This document shows positions 1 through 5,393 of a DNA stretch of 8,037 nt, in pieces. This DNA comes from Fidelibacterota bacterium (GTDB taxonomy: Bacteria; Fidelibacterota; Marinisomatia; SCGC-AAA003-L08; TS1B11), in NCBI GenBank assembly GCA_022564085.1, contig JADFMC010000087.1, positions 1 to 8,037 on the forward strand, in the 5' to 3' direction. A program made the position numbers and the translations under genes. Each line of letters begins with the position of its first letter. The first letter of the stretch is position 1. The notes under the pieces were generated by a model, which did no database searches, was not told the origin of the DNA, and saw nothing but the letters and a program-made list of their open reading frames with translations.

Positions 1-342
1 CCTGCCGGGATGACCGTCAACGCCGTCAGCCCTGGGAGCGCACCTGACACAAACTTTGGTCGGAACATGACATTCCTGGCCCGCAACGTCATGATGCCGC
101 TGATGAAGATCCTGGGGCCGTTCATCGGCATGGCCGGGCCAGTGGATGTTGCCGCCAGGCGGCTGGTGGCGGCTGCCGACTACTCTGACGAACAGAGTGG
201 CGACTTCTACGCGAGTCCTGCTGGCAAGCTCGTTGGCCCTGTCGAGGTCCATACTCAGCCACATCTGGTCAACGACCAGTACCGGAAGGCATGCTGGGAG
301 GTCCTTGTCAAACTCTCGGGAGGAGTGGGCTACCCAGCCTGA
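1..342 (+). CDS. Short-chain dehydrogenase/reductase (SDR), C-terminal part
   Basis: The reading frame is open from the first base and stops with TGA at 340-342, so only the last 113 codons are present. The fragment begins just before VNAVSPGS, the conserved strand and turn after the catalytic Tyr-x-x-x-Lys helix in classical SDRs (usual form VNxVxPG). The catalytic YxxxK and the N-terminal TGxxxGxG cofactor motif would lie upstream of the window. SDRs are cytosolic NAD(P)-dependent oxidoreductases; the substrate cannot be told from this part. The region after the PG turn (about residues 12-45, rich in Met and Phe) is the variable substrate-binding loop, and the C-terminus ends GGVGYPA. It is on the + strand, convergent with the tRNA/greA block, and nothing links it to the CO dehydrogenase genes. 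The assignment to the family is firm; the specific function is unknown. Confidence 0.8.
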   Translation, partial: PAGMTVNAVSPGSAPDTNFGRNMTFLARNVMMPLMKILGPFIGMAGPVDVAARRLVAAADYSDEQSGDFYASPAGKLVGPVEVHTQPHLVNDQYRKACWEVLVKLSGGVGYPA

Positions 343-503
343 GTGGCCACCAATGCCGCCGCTTGATCCTGAGGCTCTCCCTGTTCATTCAACCAGGAGA
401 AAACAAGAATCTGGTGTTCCTCTCCCTCAATGCTGGCCGTTTGCAGGGCGATGGTGATCGTTTCCGGATCAAGCTTCCAATCAGCACCAATTGACCCACC
501 GAC

Positions 504-537
504 AAAAAGCCCTCAGTCTCCATCGGAAAATGAGGGC
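504..537 (-). terminator. Rho-independent terminator of the original tRNA-Lys transcript
   Basis: On the - strand a 7-bp stem GCCCTCA/TGAGGGC (509-515 with 531-537) encloses a 15-nt loop and is followed by TTTTTG. It lies 10 bp beyond the 3' end of the displaced tRNA-Lys half (547). I infer that it once ended the tRNA-Lys transcript before the gene was split. It could also serve the convergent SDR gene weakly, but the run of T is on the - strand side only. Confidence 0.7.
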
Positions 538-546
538 CTTCCGTTT

Positions 547-637
547 GTGACTCGGGCGGGATGGGCTCGCTTCGCAGCGCCGGTCTCCGCTCCCTGCGGT
601 CGCTCCGGCTCGAACCCGCGGCCAATGGCTTAAAAGG
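547..637 (-). pseudogene. Displaced 3' half of tRNA-Lys (att-like), interrupted by an insert
   Basis: Bases 547-562 and 610-637, once joined, are identical over 44 bp to 1560-1603, the 3' part of the intact tRNA-Lys from the anticodon loop to the discriminator base. Identity stops abruptly on both sides, at 546/1559 and 638/1604. The copy has no 5' half (acceptor 5' strand, D arm), so it cannot fold into a tRNA. A 47-bp insert at 563-609 splits its T loop. Same orientation, loss of the 5' half and a terminator just downstream are what is expected when an element integrates in a tRNA 3' end and pushes the original end away. I read it as the distal attachment site. Confidence 0.85.
563..609. 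other. 47-bp GC-rich insert with two small hairpins in the T loop of the tRNA fragment
   Basis: This segment is absent from the intact tRNA copy and splits the T-loop sequence exactly between two T residues (562 and 610). It holds two short potential hairpins, CGCT-TCGC-AGCG and CCGC-TCCCT-GCGG, and repeated GCTCC/GCTCG words. No target duplication or transposase is present. It may be a small palindromic repeat family member. The origin is unknown. Confidence 0.65.
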
Positions 638-661
638 ACAGCGTCAGTTCGTCGTAAGAAG

Positions 662-693
662 GAAAAAAGAGACAAGAAAGGGTGACAGCACCC
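662..693 (-). terminator. Rho-independent terminator after greA
   Basis: On the - strand the stem GGGTG/CACCC (689-693 with 680-684, loop CTGT) is followed by a T-rich tract ending in six T (663-668). It starts about 20 bp after the greA stop codon (713-715). Position, stem and T-rich tail fit an intrinsic terminator for greA, although the tail is broken by C and G before the six T. Confidence 0.7.
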
Positions 694-712
694 ATAAGGA
701 TATCGCTGCTGT

Positions 713-1192
713 TCAGCCTGCAGAAATCTTTTCGATTGCAGTGATCGTGAACTTCGTCTTTTTGCCTCGGATTTCAATTGAAAAATCTTCACCAATCCTT
801 TTCCCGGATAGAGCGCGGCCAAAAGGTGAACCGTATGTTACGATCGAGGAAAAGAGATCCAGCTCAAATTCGATCGTGCCTAATAGGAAAAAGTCTTCGA
901 CCTTCCCTGTGTCCTGTTCACGGATTGTAACCTTATTACCAAAACCTACCTTGTCGTTTTTAATTTCACTGTTCTCGATGATCTGGAATGGGGAATAGGA
1001 CTGCATCAATTGTTTCTTATATATTACTAAACTCTGCGCCTCCTTGGCAGCGTGATATTCCGCATTTTCCTTAAGATCTCCGTGACTAGCTGCATCTCTA
1101 ATCTTTACTGAATTCTCTTTTATTGATTTTTCAAGAGTATTCATTTCCTCCATCAACGCGCGGTACGTATCCCGCAGTATCAAAGTCGCCAT
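713..1192 (-). CDS. greA: Transcription elongation factor GreA
   Basis: GreA enters the RNA polymerase secondary channel and stimulates cleavage of backtracked transcripts. The protein has 159 residues, close to the usual 158. Residues 1-75 form the coiled-coil domain, with the GreA signature HGDLKENAEYHAAKE at 37-51; D39 and E42 correspond to the acidic tip pair that holds the catalytic Mg2+. GreB would instead read SDRSENADY or similar. Residues 80-157 form the FKBP-like C-terminal domain, with SPFGRALSGKRIGE near 122-135. The ATG at 1190-1192 is chosen because GGGAG lies 7 nt upstream and the family begins there; an extension to 1372 lacks family similarity. It sits alone, more AT-rich than its neighbours, between two tRNA-Lys repeats, so it was probably acquired laterally and is likely an extra copy. 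That last point cannot be judged from one window. Confidence 0.93.
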   Translation of the reverse strand: MATLILRDTYRALMEEMNTLEKSIKENSVKIRDAASHGDLKENAEYHAAKEAQSLVIYKKQLMQSYSPFQIIENSEIKNDKVGFGNKVTIREQDTGKVEDFFLLGTIEFELDLFSSIVTYGSPFGRALSGKRIGEDFSIEIRGKKTKFTITAIEKISAG

Positions 1193-1560
1193 AATAGAAC
1201 TCCCATAATTGACCGAACGAAAAGCAGTTAGTATTGGAAGTATGTGACCTATAATTACTAGGTGTGACCTGCCCCCGTTGTTTGGACCACTTGGTAAGTT
1301 AGTGGTTGAGATTGCAGTTAACACGTAGTTGAATTGGTTGTAGCGTGAGTGGGAATGTGTGGAAATCAGCATGCCAGATCATGACCTACGGCTTAAAAGC
1401 ACACAGGCTTGTAGACGAGGGCTGGTCCTAACTGTGCAATAAACGTGCAATCTCAATATCGCGGCATTTCTTCTCTCGTCGTGAAAAGTCGCGGCTTGTC
1501 GCAGAGCACTGGACGTAGAAAAGGGTCCAGGAAGTATCCTAAACCCTTGTTATTACAGAG
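1193..1560. other. Non-coding AT-rich stretch between greA and tRNA-Lys with short repeats
   Basis: No convincing gene is present here. What can be seen: an inverted repeat ACCACT-N9-AGTGGT at 1286-1306; a stretch at 1381-1405 resembling the tRNA-Lys anticodon arm, with GGCTTAAAAG exact at 1390-1399; two direct copies of GTGCAAT at 1434-1440 and 1445-1451, 11 bp apart; and a 6-bp stem CTGGAC/GTCCAG at 1509-1530 with a 10-nt loop and no T run. Such clustered repeats could be remains of recombinase arm sites. None is proven. Confidence 0.4.
1243..1270 (-). promoter_or_regulatory. Paired direct repeats upstream of greA (possible operator)
   Basis: AGGTCACA occurs twice on the - strand, at 1250-1243 and 1270-1263, exactly 20 bp apart, with the A/T-rich TAGTAATTAT between them. 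A 20-bp period places both copies on the same DNA face. They lie 50-80 bp before the greA start, where a promoter and its operator are expected. No clear -35 box accompanies them, so the promoter itself is not assigned. Confidence 0.35.
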
Positions 1561-1603
1561 TGACTCGGGCGGGATTCGAACCCGCGGCCAATGGCTTAAA
1601 AGG
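1560..1603. repeat. 44-bp direct repeat, proximal copy (anticodon loop to 3' end of tRNA-Lys)
   Basis: This segment is identical base for base to 547-562 joined to 610-637, ignoring the 47-bp insert there. It includes one base beyond the tRNA discriminator (1560) and ends within the anticodon loop region (1603). It is the proximal half of the attachment-like pair bounding the greA segment. Confidence 0.85.
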
Positions 1604-1633
1604 CCACTGCTCTACCAGCTGAGCTACCGAGTC
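1561..1633 (-). tRNA. tRNA-Lys(UUU)
   Basis: The - strand folds into a full cloverleaf. The acceptor is GACTCGG/CCGAGTC, the D arm GCTC/GAGC with loop AGCTGGTA, the anticodon stem GTGGC/GCCAT with loop CTTTTAA (anticodon TTT, lysine), the variable loop 5 nt, and the T arm GCGGG/CCCGC with loop TTCGAAT. Discriminator is A, and the total is 73 nt. The CCA end is not encoded; the next bases are CTC. All stems are intact, so the gene should be functional. Its anticodon-loop-to-3' segment is duplicated at 547-637. Its natural terminator appears to have moved with that copy: only a T-less hairpin (1509-1530) lies nearby downstream. Confidence 0.95.
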
Positions 1634-1674
1634 GGGTGGTGCGGGAAGGTCAGCCTGCGCGGTTTCCCATCTGT

Positions 1675-1728
1675 TGCGCGCCATGAGGAAATCGAACCTT
1701 CAACCTTCAGAATAAGAGTTCTTCGCTC
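1675..1728 (-). pseudogene. Degraded 3' half of a tRNA-Lys(CUU)-like gene
   Basis: On the - strand the sequence runs through a GAGC (D stem), an anticodon region CTCTTAT, CTGAAGGTTG, a T-loop TTCGATT and an acceptor-like GGCGCGC. This follows, from memory, the common bacterial tRNA-Lys(CUU) pattern with several substitutions and one extra base. The anticodon stem pairs poorly, and no 5' acceptor or D-arm 5' strand lies upstream (1729-1800). It starts 41 bp upstream of tRNA-Lys(UUU), a normal tandem tRNA spacing. I read it as a tRNA remnant, either an old tandem partner or a second attachment scar. Confidence 0.55.
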
Positions 1729-1942
1729 GCCCGTCGTGAATTTACTGCCCGTATCCGGTATGTATCCGGGAAAATGGTGGTGGTATGAACTTGCTGTATC
1801 CGGGTGTCACCATCTGGGATATGTAGATGCCTGATGACTCTGGATGGCGCCAACTCCCGGCCCATAAGTGTCTTACTACCGGGGACATCTCCGACCCTTC
1901 AGGCAGGCCGTAGCCCAGGGTGGTGCTGAGTAGGTAGGTGGT
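1729..1942. other. Spacer between the tRNA remnant and coxF
   Basis: No gene, terminator with a T run, or stable RNA is recognisable. GTATCCGG appears three times (in 1750-1805), the only internal repeat noted. Taken with the tRNA remnant, the gap between tRNA-Lys and the coxF stop is about 309 bp. The coxDEF transcript has no obvious intrinsic terminator here. Confidence 0.4.
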
Positions 1943-2743
1943 CTACGCCTTGGGGTCGCTCCCCAGCTGCAGTGATTTTCCGCTGCCACCGTTGTGGTGC
2001 ATCACGATCTCCGACATGATGGAGAGGGCAATCTCTTCGGCGGCCTTGGCTTTCAGGTCCAGGCCTGCCGGCGCGTGGAAGCGCTGGAGTTGTTCATCAG
2101 TGGCCCCCTTTTCCTGCAGGTAGTCGATGATGATGCCGGTCTTCTTTTTACTCGCCACCACGGCCACGTAGGGAACTCCCATCTGCAGCGCTTTCAGCGA
2201 CACTTTGTCATCGTCCCGGTGATGGGTGCCCAGCACATAGTAGTCCACGGAAAAATCGAGGTCCTCGATCTCCAGTGGCTCGGTGATAATCTTCTCGGCC
2301 CCGGGATAGCGATCCGCCTCCTCGGCTGAGGTCTGCACCATCACCCGATAGTTGAGAAGATCGCCCAGTTGGGCGAGCACTTCTGTTACCCGGCCCATGC
2401 CGCGGATCAGCAGCACCGGTGCGCTTAGTTGCGGTTCCACGATAACAGCCATTTTACCTCCACAGGGTATGCCCATATCCATTGTGTCGCTGTCGAGATC
2501 AATGTTGATGATGCGGGGGGTGCCATCGAGATAGCTCTCCCGGGCCGTCGCCGCCACCCGGTTCTCCACACAGGCTCCTCCGATCCAGCCGAGGATCCGT
2601 TCGCCGGCCTCGTTATAGATCGCCTTGTCGCCCAGCTTGCCCGATGACGAGCCTTGCACTTGAATCACCGTGGCGATGGCGAATGGGGTGTTGGACGCCT
2701 TCAACTCGGCGATGGACTTGAATAAATCTTTATGCAGAGGCAA
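1943..2743 (-). CDS. coxF: CoxF, XdhC/CoxF-family molybdenum cofactor accessory protein for CO dehydrogenase
   Basis: XdhC-family proteins bind molybdenum cofactor and help insert or sulfurate it in molybdenum hydroxylases; CoxF belongs to the CODH maturation set. The protein has 266 residues. The N-terminal XdhC_CoxI domain (about 10-105) holds GWIGGACVEN at 52-61 and GIPCGG at 91-96. The C-terminal Rossmann-like domain (about 108-245) starts with VLLIRGMGRV, a variant of the usual GxGxV nucleotide-binding turn, and contains YVLGTHHRDDDKVSLKAL (169-186) and ASKKKTGII. The start is TTG at 2741-2743: AAGGGAGG lies 5 nt upstream, and an in-frame TGA 8 codons before rules out a longer protein. 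It is the last gene of a leftward coxD-coxE-coxF operon, 104 bp after coxE. The member could also be named xdhC-like; position next to coxE favours coxF. Confidence 0.88.
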   Translation of the reverse strand: MPLHKDLFKSIAELKASNTPFAIATVIQVQGSSSGKLGDKAIYNEAGERILGWIGGACVENRVAATARESYLDGTPRIINIDLDSDTMDMGIPCGGKMAVIVEPQLSAPVLLIRGMGRVTEVLAQLGDLLNYRVMVQTSAEEADRYPGAEKIITEPLEIEDLDFSVDYYVLGTHHRDDDKVSLKALQMGVPYVAVVASKKKTGIIIDYLQEKGATDEQLQRFHAPAGLDLKAKAAEEIALSIMSEIVMHHNGGSGKSLQLGSDPKA

Positions 2744-2748
2744 TCGAA

Positions 2749-2756
2749 CCTCCCTT
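2749..2756 (-). promoter_or_regulatory. Strong Shine-Dalgarno site that fixes the TTG start of coxF
   Basis: AAGGGAGG on the - strand lies 5 nt before the TTG at 2741-2743. There is no in-frame ATG or GTG nearby, so this site decides the start. The rare codon with a near-perfect ribosome site may hold expression at a set lower level. Confidence 0.75.
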
Positions 2757-2847
2757 CCCGGCGTTCATCATATTTAGGTTTTGCTCCTCGCTCTCGTAAT
2801 TAGCGGCGATGCCTCTGTTACTCACTGCCACGGCGATCGTTTCAGCA

Positions 2848-4140
2848 TTATGGCGCTCCAGCATAATTTGCTTGTATTCCCCCGGCATTCAGGCCGAGCC
2901 AGCGGCGACTCGGATGATCGCCGCTACTCTTATAAGTAGGCAGGCCCGGCTGGCCTATGGCCTTCAGGACTACGCGCAGATCGAGAAGGCTGCGCAGATT
3001 GTGAACCGGGAGAAAATTGTCAATGTAGGGCAACACGGCCAGGATGCCCCGAGTCAACGGCTCGAAGGTCTCGTAGCCCAGGTTAGGATTCAGCCAGATC
3101 AGCCGATGGCAACTTCGCTTCAGCCGGGCCATTTCCGCCGCCAGCAAGTCTGGTTCGCCGGTATCCCAGCCATCACTGATCACCAGCACCACTGCACCGG
3201 TGCCCAATGTTCGCCTGGCCCAGGTAAAGTTAAACTCCTTCAGGGTGGCGCCGATGCGCGTACCGCCGTCCCAATCCGGCACATCAATGGTGATGATCTC
3301 CAGTGCCTGTTGAGCATCACCCCGTCTGAGAAGATTCGTGATCCGGGTCAGGCGGGTACCGAAGGTGAAGGACTCCACTCTTGGCAGGGCCCGGGAGACA
3401 GTGTGCATGAAGTGCAACAGTATCCGTGAGTAGCGCTCCATGGAACCACTGATGTCGCATAAAATGACGAGCGGCCGCGGCTTCTGCTTGCGTTGCTGCC
3501 ATGCCAGCTTCACGAACTCGCGAGTGGCCAGCACGTTTTTACGGATAGTATGCTGCAGATTCAATCGATACCGTTTGTGGCCTTGCCGGAGGCGGCGCGT
3601 TTTACGCAGTCCGAGACTCCAGTCGCTCGATCGCAAGATTTCGGCGGCTTGGCGAAGCTCATTTTCACTGTATTCCTCAAAGCGCTTGGACCGCAGCAAT
3701 TCGGCAGGGCTGTAGGCGGCCATCAGGTCGATCTTGGACAGTTCCTCCTCTTTGGGAGCCTGATCCCCCTGCCCTGAAGCATCCGACCGTCCGGTGGGTG
3801 TGCGCGGAGCCGGGGACGGAACCCTGTGGGTGTTATCCGGCGCTTCTCGGGCCGCCAGTTTTTCCAAGGCTGATGCCGTCTGCTGCAGACGGTCCGGATG
3901 TTGCCAGAATACCTCGAAGGCCCAATCGAAAAAGGGGATATCGCTATGTTGCTTCACCAGGGTCCCCTGTAGTGCCCATTTGAATTCGCCCTTGCCCCGC
4001 ACGCCCACCAGTTCAACAGCCTCGATGGCCGATAAAATCTCGCCGGGTCCGACCTTAAGTCCACCCGCCCTCAGAAACCGGCCAAAGGAAGTGGTGCTCG
4101 CCAGGAGATCAATTTTTAAGTCTACCGATGCAGCATTCAT
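2848..4140 (-). CDS. coxE: CoxE, von Willebrand factor A (VWA) domain protein of CO dehydrogenase maturation
   Basis: CoxE works with the AAA+ ATPase CoxD to mature the CODH [CuSMoO2] site; MoxR-VWA pairs act as metal-insertion or remodelling chaperones. The protein has 430 residues. Residues 1-95 form an N-terminal helical domain typical of the CoxE family. Residues 100-135 are a low-complexity Pro/Ser/Gly/Lys linker. Residues 222-400 form the VWA domain, with the metal-binding MIDAS motif DISGSM at 229-234, a candidate Thr at 294 (GGTRIG) and SDGWD at 322-326. All MIDAS elements are present, so metal binding should be intact. The C-terminal tail after about 400 (ending NYAGAP) is probably disordered. 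The ATG overlaps the coxD stop as ATGA, which implies translational coupling and a 1:1 partnership. There is no signal peptide, so it is cytosolic. Confidence 0.92.
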   Translation of the reverse strand: MNAASVDLKIDLLASTTSFGRFLRAGGLKVGPGEILSAIEAVELVGVRGKGEFKWALQGTLVKQHSDIPFFDWAFEVFWQHPDRLQQTASALEKLAAREAPDNTHRVPSPAPRTPTGRSDASGQGDQAPKEEELSKIDLMAAYSPAELLRSKRFEEYSENELRQAAEILRSSDWSLGLRKTRRLRQGHKRYRLNLQHTIRKNVLATREFVKLAWQQRKQKPRPLVILCDISGSMERYSRILLHFMHTVSRALPRVESFTFGTRLTRITNLLRRGDAQQALEIITIDVPDWDGGTRIGATLKEFNFTWARRTLGTGAVVLVISDGWDTGEPDLLAAEMARLKRSCHRLIWLNPNLGYETFEPLTRGILAVLPYIDNFLPVHNLRSLLDLRVVLKAIGQPGLPTYKSSGDHPSRRWLGLNAGGIQANYAGAP

Positions 4141-5048
4141 GATCCGCCAGAGGAGTTACTCACGGCTCGTTCCACCAGGCTGGCGACCATATCGCCCTTC
4201 ACCTTCACCATGTCGTCTTGGTATTTCAGCAACGTACCCAGCGTGTCTTCGACAAACTCAGGCGTCATCTCCGCCGCTCCCAGCGCATTGAGGGCCGCCG
4301 CCCAATCAAGGGTTTCAGCGATCCCGGGTGCCTTGTACAGATCGGCTTCTCGGAGGGTTTGTACAAAACTGACGATCTGCCCGCCAAGGGAGTCTGAGAT
4401 ATGGGGAAGCTTGCGCCGCACGATGTCGAGCTCCTGTTTGGCTGTCGGGTAATCGATCCAATGGTAGAGGCAACGCCGCTTGACAGCGTCGTGAATCTCA
4501 CGGGTCCGGTTGGAAGTGATGATGACCACTGGCTTCTGCTTGGCGCGAATCGTGCCGATTTCGGGAATGGTCACCTGGAAGTCCGAAAGGATTTCAAGCA
4601 GGAAAGCCTCGAACTCCTCGTCGGCCCGGTCCAGTTCATCGATGAGCAACACCGGTGGCTTGTCGGATTGGTAGTCCACCGCCTGCAACAGGGGGCGCCG
4701 GATCAGGAACTCCCGGCCAAATATTTCCTGGGAGATCTGCTCCTTGTCGGAAATGTGGGCCGCCTCCAGAAGTCTGATCTGGATGATCTGACGGGCATAG
4801 TTCCACTCGAACACGGCATTGTGAACATCGAGCCCTTCATAGCACTGCAATCGGATCAATTCCGTATCGAGAAGTTTGGCGAGCACTTTCGCCACTTCCG
4901 TCTTCCCGACCCCCACTTCACCCTCAAGAAATAACGGCTTCTCCATCTTCAACGCCAGATAGATAGCGGTCACCAATGAGCGGTCTGCAATATAATCGAA
5001 ATCGCCCAGCCGGGTGCTCAGCTCTTCAATGGAATTGGGACCATTCAT
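4137..5048 (-). CDS. coxD: CoxD, MoxR-type AAA+ ATPase for CO dehydrogenase active-site assembly
   Basis: CoxD is the AAA+ chaperone required to build the Cu-S-Mo centre of CODH; in Oligotropha, coxD mutants make enzyme lacking the proper sulfur and copper. The protein has 303 residues. Walker A is GEVGVGKT at 43-50, Walker B is VLLIDELD at 133-140, the sensor-1 TSN is at 178-180, and the arginine pair KRR at 190-192 sits where the arginine finger is expected. The lid domain covers about 205-295. All ATPase residues are intact. The ATG at 5046-5048 is the first in frame; GGAG lies about 11 nt upstream, a loose but usable spacing. It is the first gene of the leftward operon, overlaps coxE by 4 bp, and faces coxM across a 345-bp divergent region. 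Confidence 0.93.
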   Translation of the reverse strand: MNGPNSIEELSTRLGDFDYIADRSLVTAIYLALKMEKPLFLEGEVGVGKTEVAKVLAKLLDTELIRLQCYEGLDVHNAVFEWNYARQIIQIRLLEAAHISDKEQISQEIFGREFLIRRPLLQAVDYQSDKPPVLLIDELDRADEEFEAFLLEILSDFQVTIPEIGTIRAKQKPVVIITSNRTREIHDAVKRRCLYHWIDYPTAKQELDIVRRKLPHISDSLGGQIVSFVQTLREADLYKAPGIAETLDWAAALNALGAAEMTPEFVEDTLGTLLKYQDDMVKVKGDMVASLVERAVSNSSGGS

Positions 5049-5139
5049 TGCAGTGGCCGCTCCATAGGCTTAAGCGTTAGGAAAAATGGTGCGCGTTGTA
5101 CGATCACGTGGCATGGCTCCGGTTGTGTGGAAAAAAATC

Positions 5140-5168
5140 TTGACTTTAAGCGTCAATATTCGTAATAA
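5140..5168 (+). promoter_or_regulatory. Candidate sigma-70 promoter for coxMSL with dyad over the -35 box
   Basis: TTGACT (5140-5145) and TAATAA (5163-5168) are separated by 17 bp, the optimal spacing for a housekeeping promoter. The -35 box is the left arm of a perfect inverted repeat TTGAC-N7-GTCAA (5140-5156), so a dimeric regulator bound there would control polymerase access. The start would leave a 5' leader of roughly 215 nt before coxM. The regulator is unknown and not encoded in the window. Confidence 0.5.
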
Positions 5169-5337
5169 TCCTGCCCGTAAATCAACGAAAAACTCACCGC
5201 TGGAGATATTTTACGTTGAATTACACAGCCGAGAGACATCCGACTCAGTTGCATGGTTGATTATGGCGCGAGCCGTCACCAGACCGGAACCACATATATA
5301 TTTATATCCCTCGCCATATTCGATGTACTTACGGAGT

Positions 5338-5373
5338 CCGATGTCATATCGGGCCATGGCTAGCACCCGCTAG
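5338..5373 (+). promoter_or_regulatory. Two inverted repeats in the coxM leader, next to its ribosome site
   Basis: CCGAT-GTCAT-ATCGG (5338-5352) is a 5-bp-arm dyad that could be an operator half or an RNA hairpin. CTAGC-ACCC-GCTAG (5360-5373) is a tight hairpin followed by seven A and then the Shine-Dalgarno GGAGG (5382-5386), 7 nt before the coxM ATG. The hairpin ends 8 nt before the ribosome site, so it could tune coxM translation or stabilise the mRNA. Confidence 0.4.
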
Positions 5374-5393
5374 AAAAAAATGGAGGTACGCGA

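Larger units (their letters stand above)
547..1603 (-). mobile_element. Putative tRNA-Lys-integrated mini-element carrying greA, no integrase
   Basis: The segment runs between two direct 44-bp copies of the tRNA-Lys 3' part. One copy restores the intact tRNA (1561-1633); the other is the displaced half (547-637). The interior (about 638-1559) is more AT-rich than the cox genes and carries one gene, greA (713-1192), with its own terminator, plus about 370 bp of non-coding DNA with short direct and inverted repeats. Tyrosine-recombinase elements commonly use the tRNA anticodon loop-to-3'-end segment as attB, and this geometry fits. No recombinase gene is present, so it would be a decayed island, a satellite moved in trans, or the product of a local duplication. 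Confidence 0.6.
5049..5393. promoter_or_regulatory. Divergent coxD/coxM intergenic control region
   Basis: These 345 bp separate the leftward maturation genes from the rightward structural genes and must carry both promoters. Visible elements are: TTAAGCGT twice (5070-5077 and 5146-5153); a promoter-like sequence with dyad (5140-5168); an AT-rich tract at 5292-5308; an inverted repeat (5338-5352); and a hairpin before the coxM ribosome site (5360-5373). A good -35/-10 pair for coxD on the - strand was not found. Confidence 0.6.

Noticed and set aside
387..420. Possible terminator after the SDR gene (ACCAG/CTGGT)
   Set aside because: The stem is only 5 bp with a 14-nt loop and no T run on the + strand.
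561..998. Open frame of 145 codons on the + strand
   Set aside because: It is antisense to greA and crosses the tRNA fragment and a terminator.
713..1372. A 60-residue N-terminal extension of greA up to 1372
   Set aside because: The extension has no family similarity, covers the repeat-rich upstream region, and an ATG with a Shine-Dalgarno site at 1192 gives the normal GreA length.
1750..1805. Three GTATCCGG words as a possible repeat array
   Set aside because: Spacing is irregular and units are only 8 bp; it is not a CRISPR array or a regular tandem repeat.
1445..1834. Open frame of 129 codons on the + strand
   Set aside because: It runs straight through the tRNA-Lys gene antisense and the tRNA remnant, and its protein has no recognisable character.
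2809..3429. 206-codon frame on the + strand within coxE
   Set aside because: It is a mirror of coxE, whose MIDAS and VWA motifs establish the - strand as coding.
5086..5373. Open frame of 95 codons on the + strand in the coxD/coxM gap
   Set aside because: It contains the promoter-like sequence and both inverted repeats, has only a weak AGGA before its start, and its protein composition looks random.
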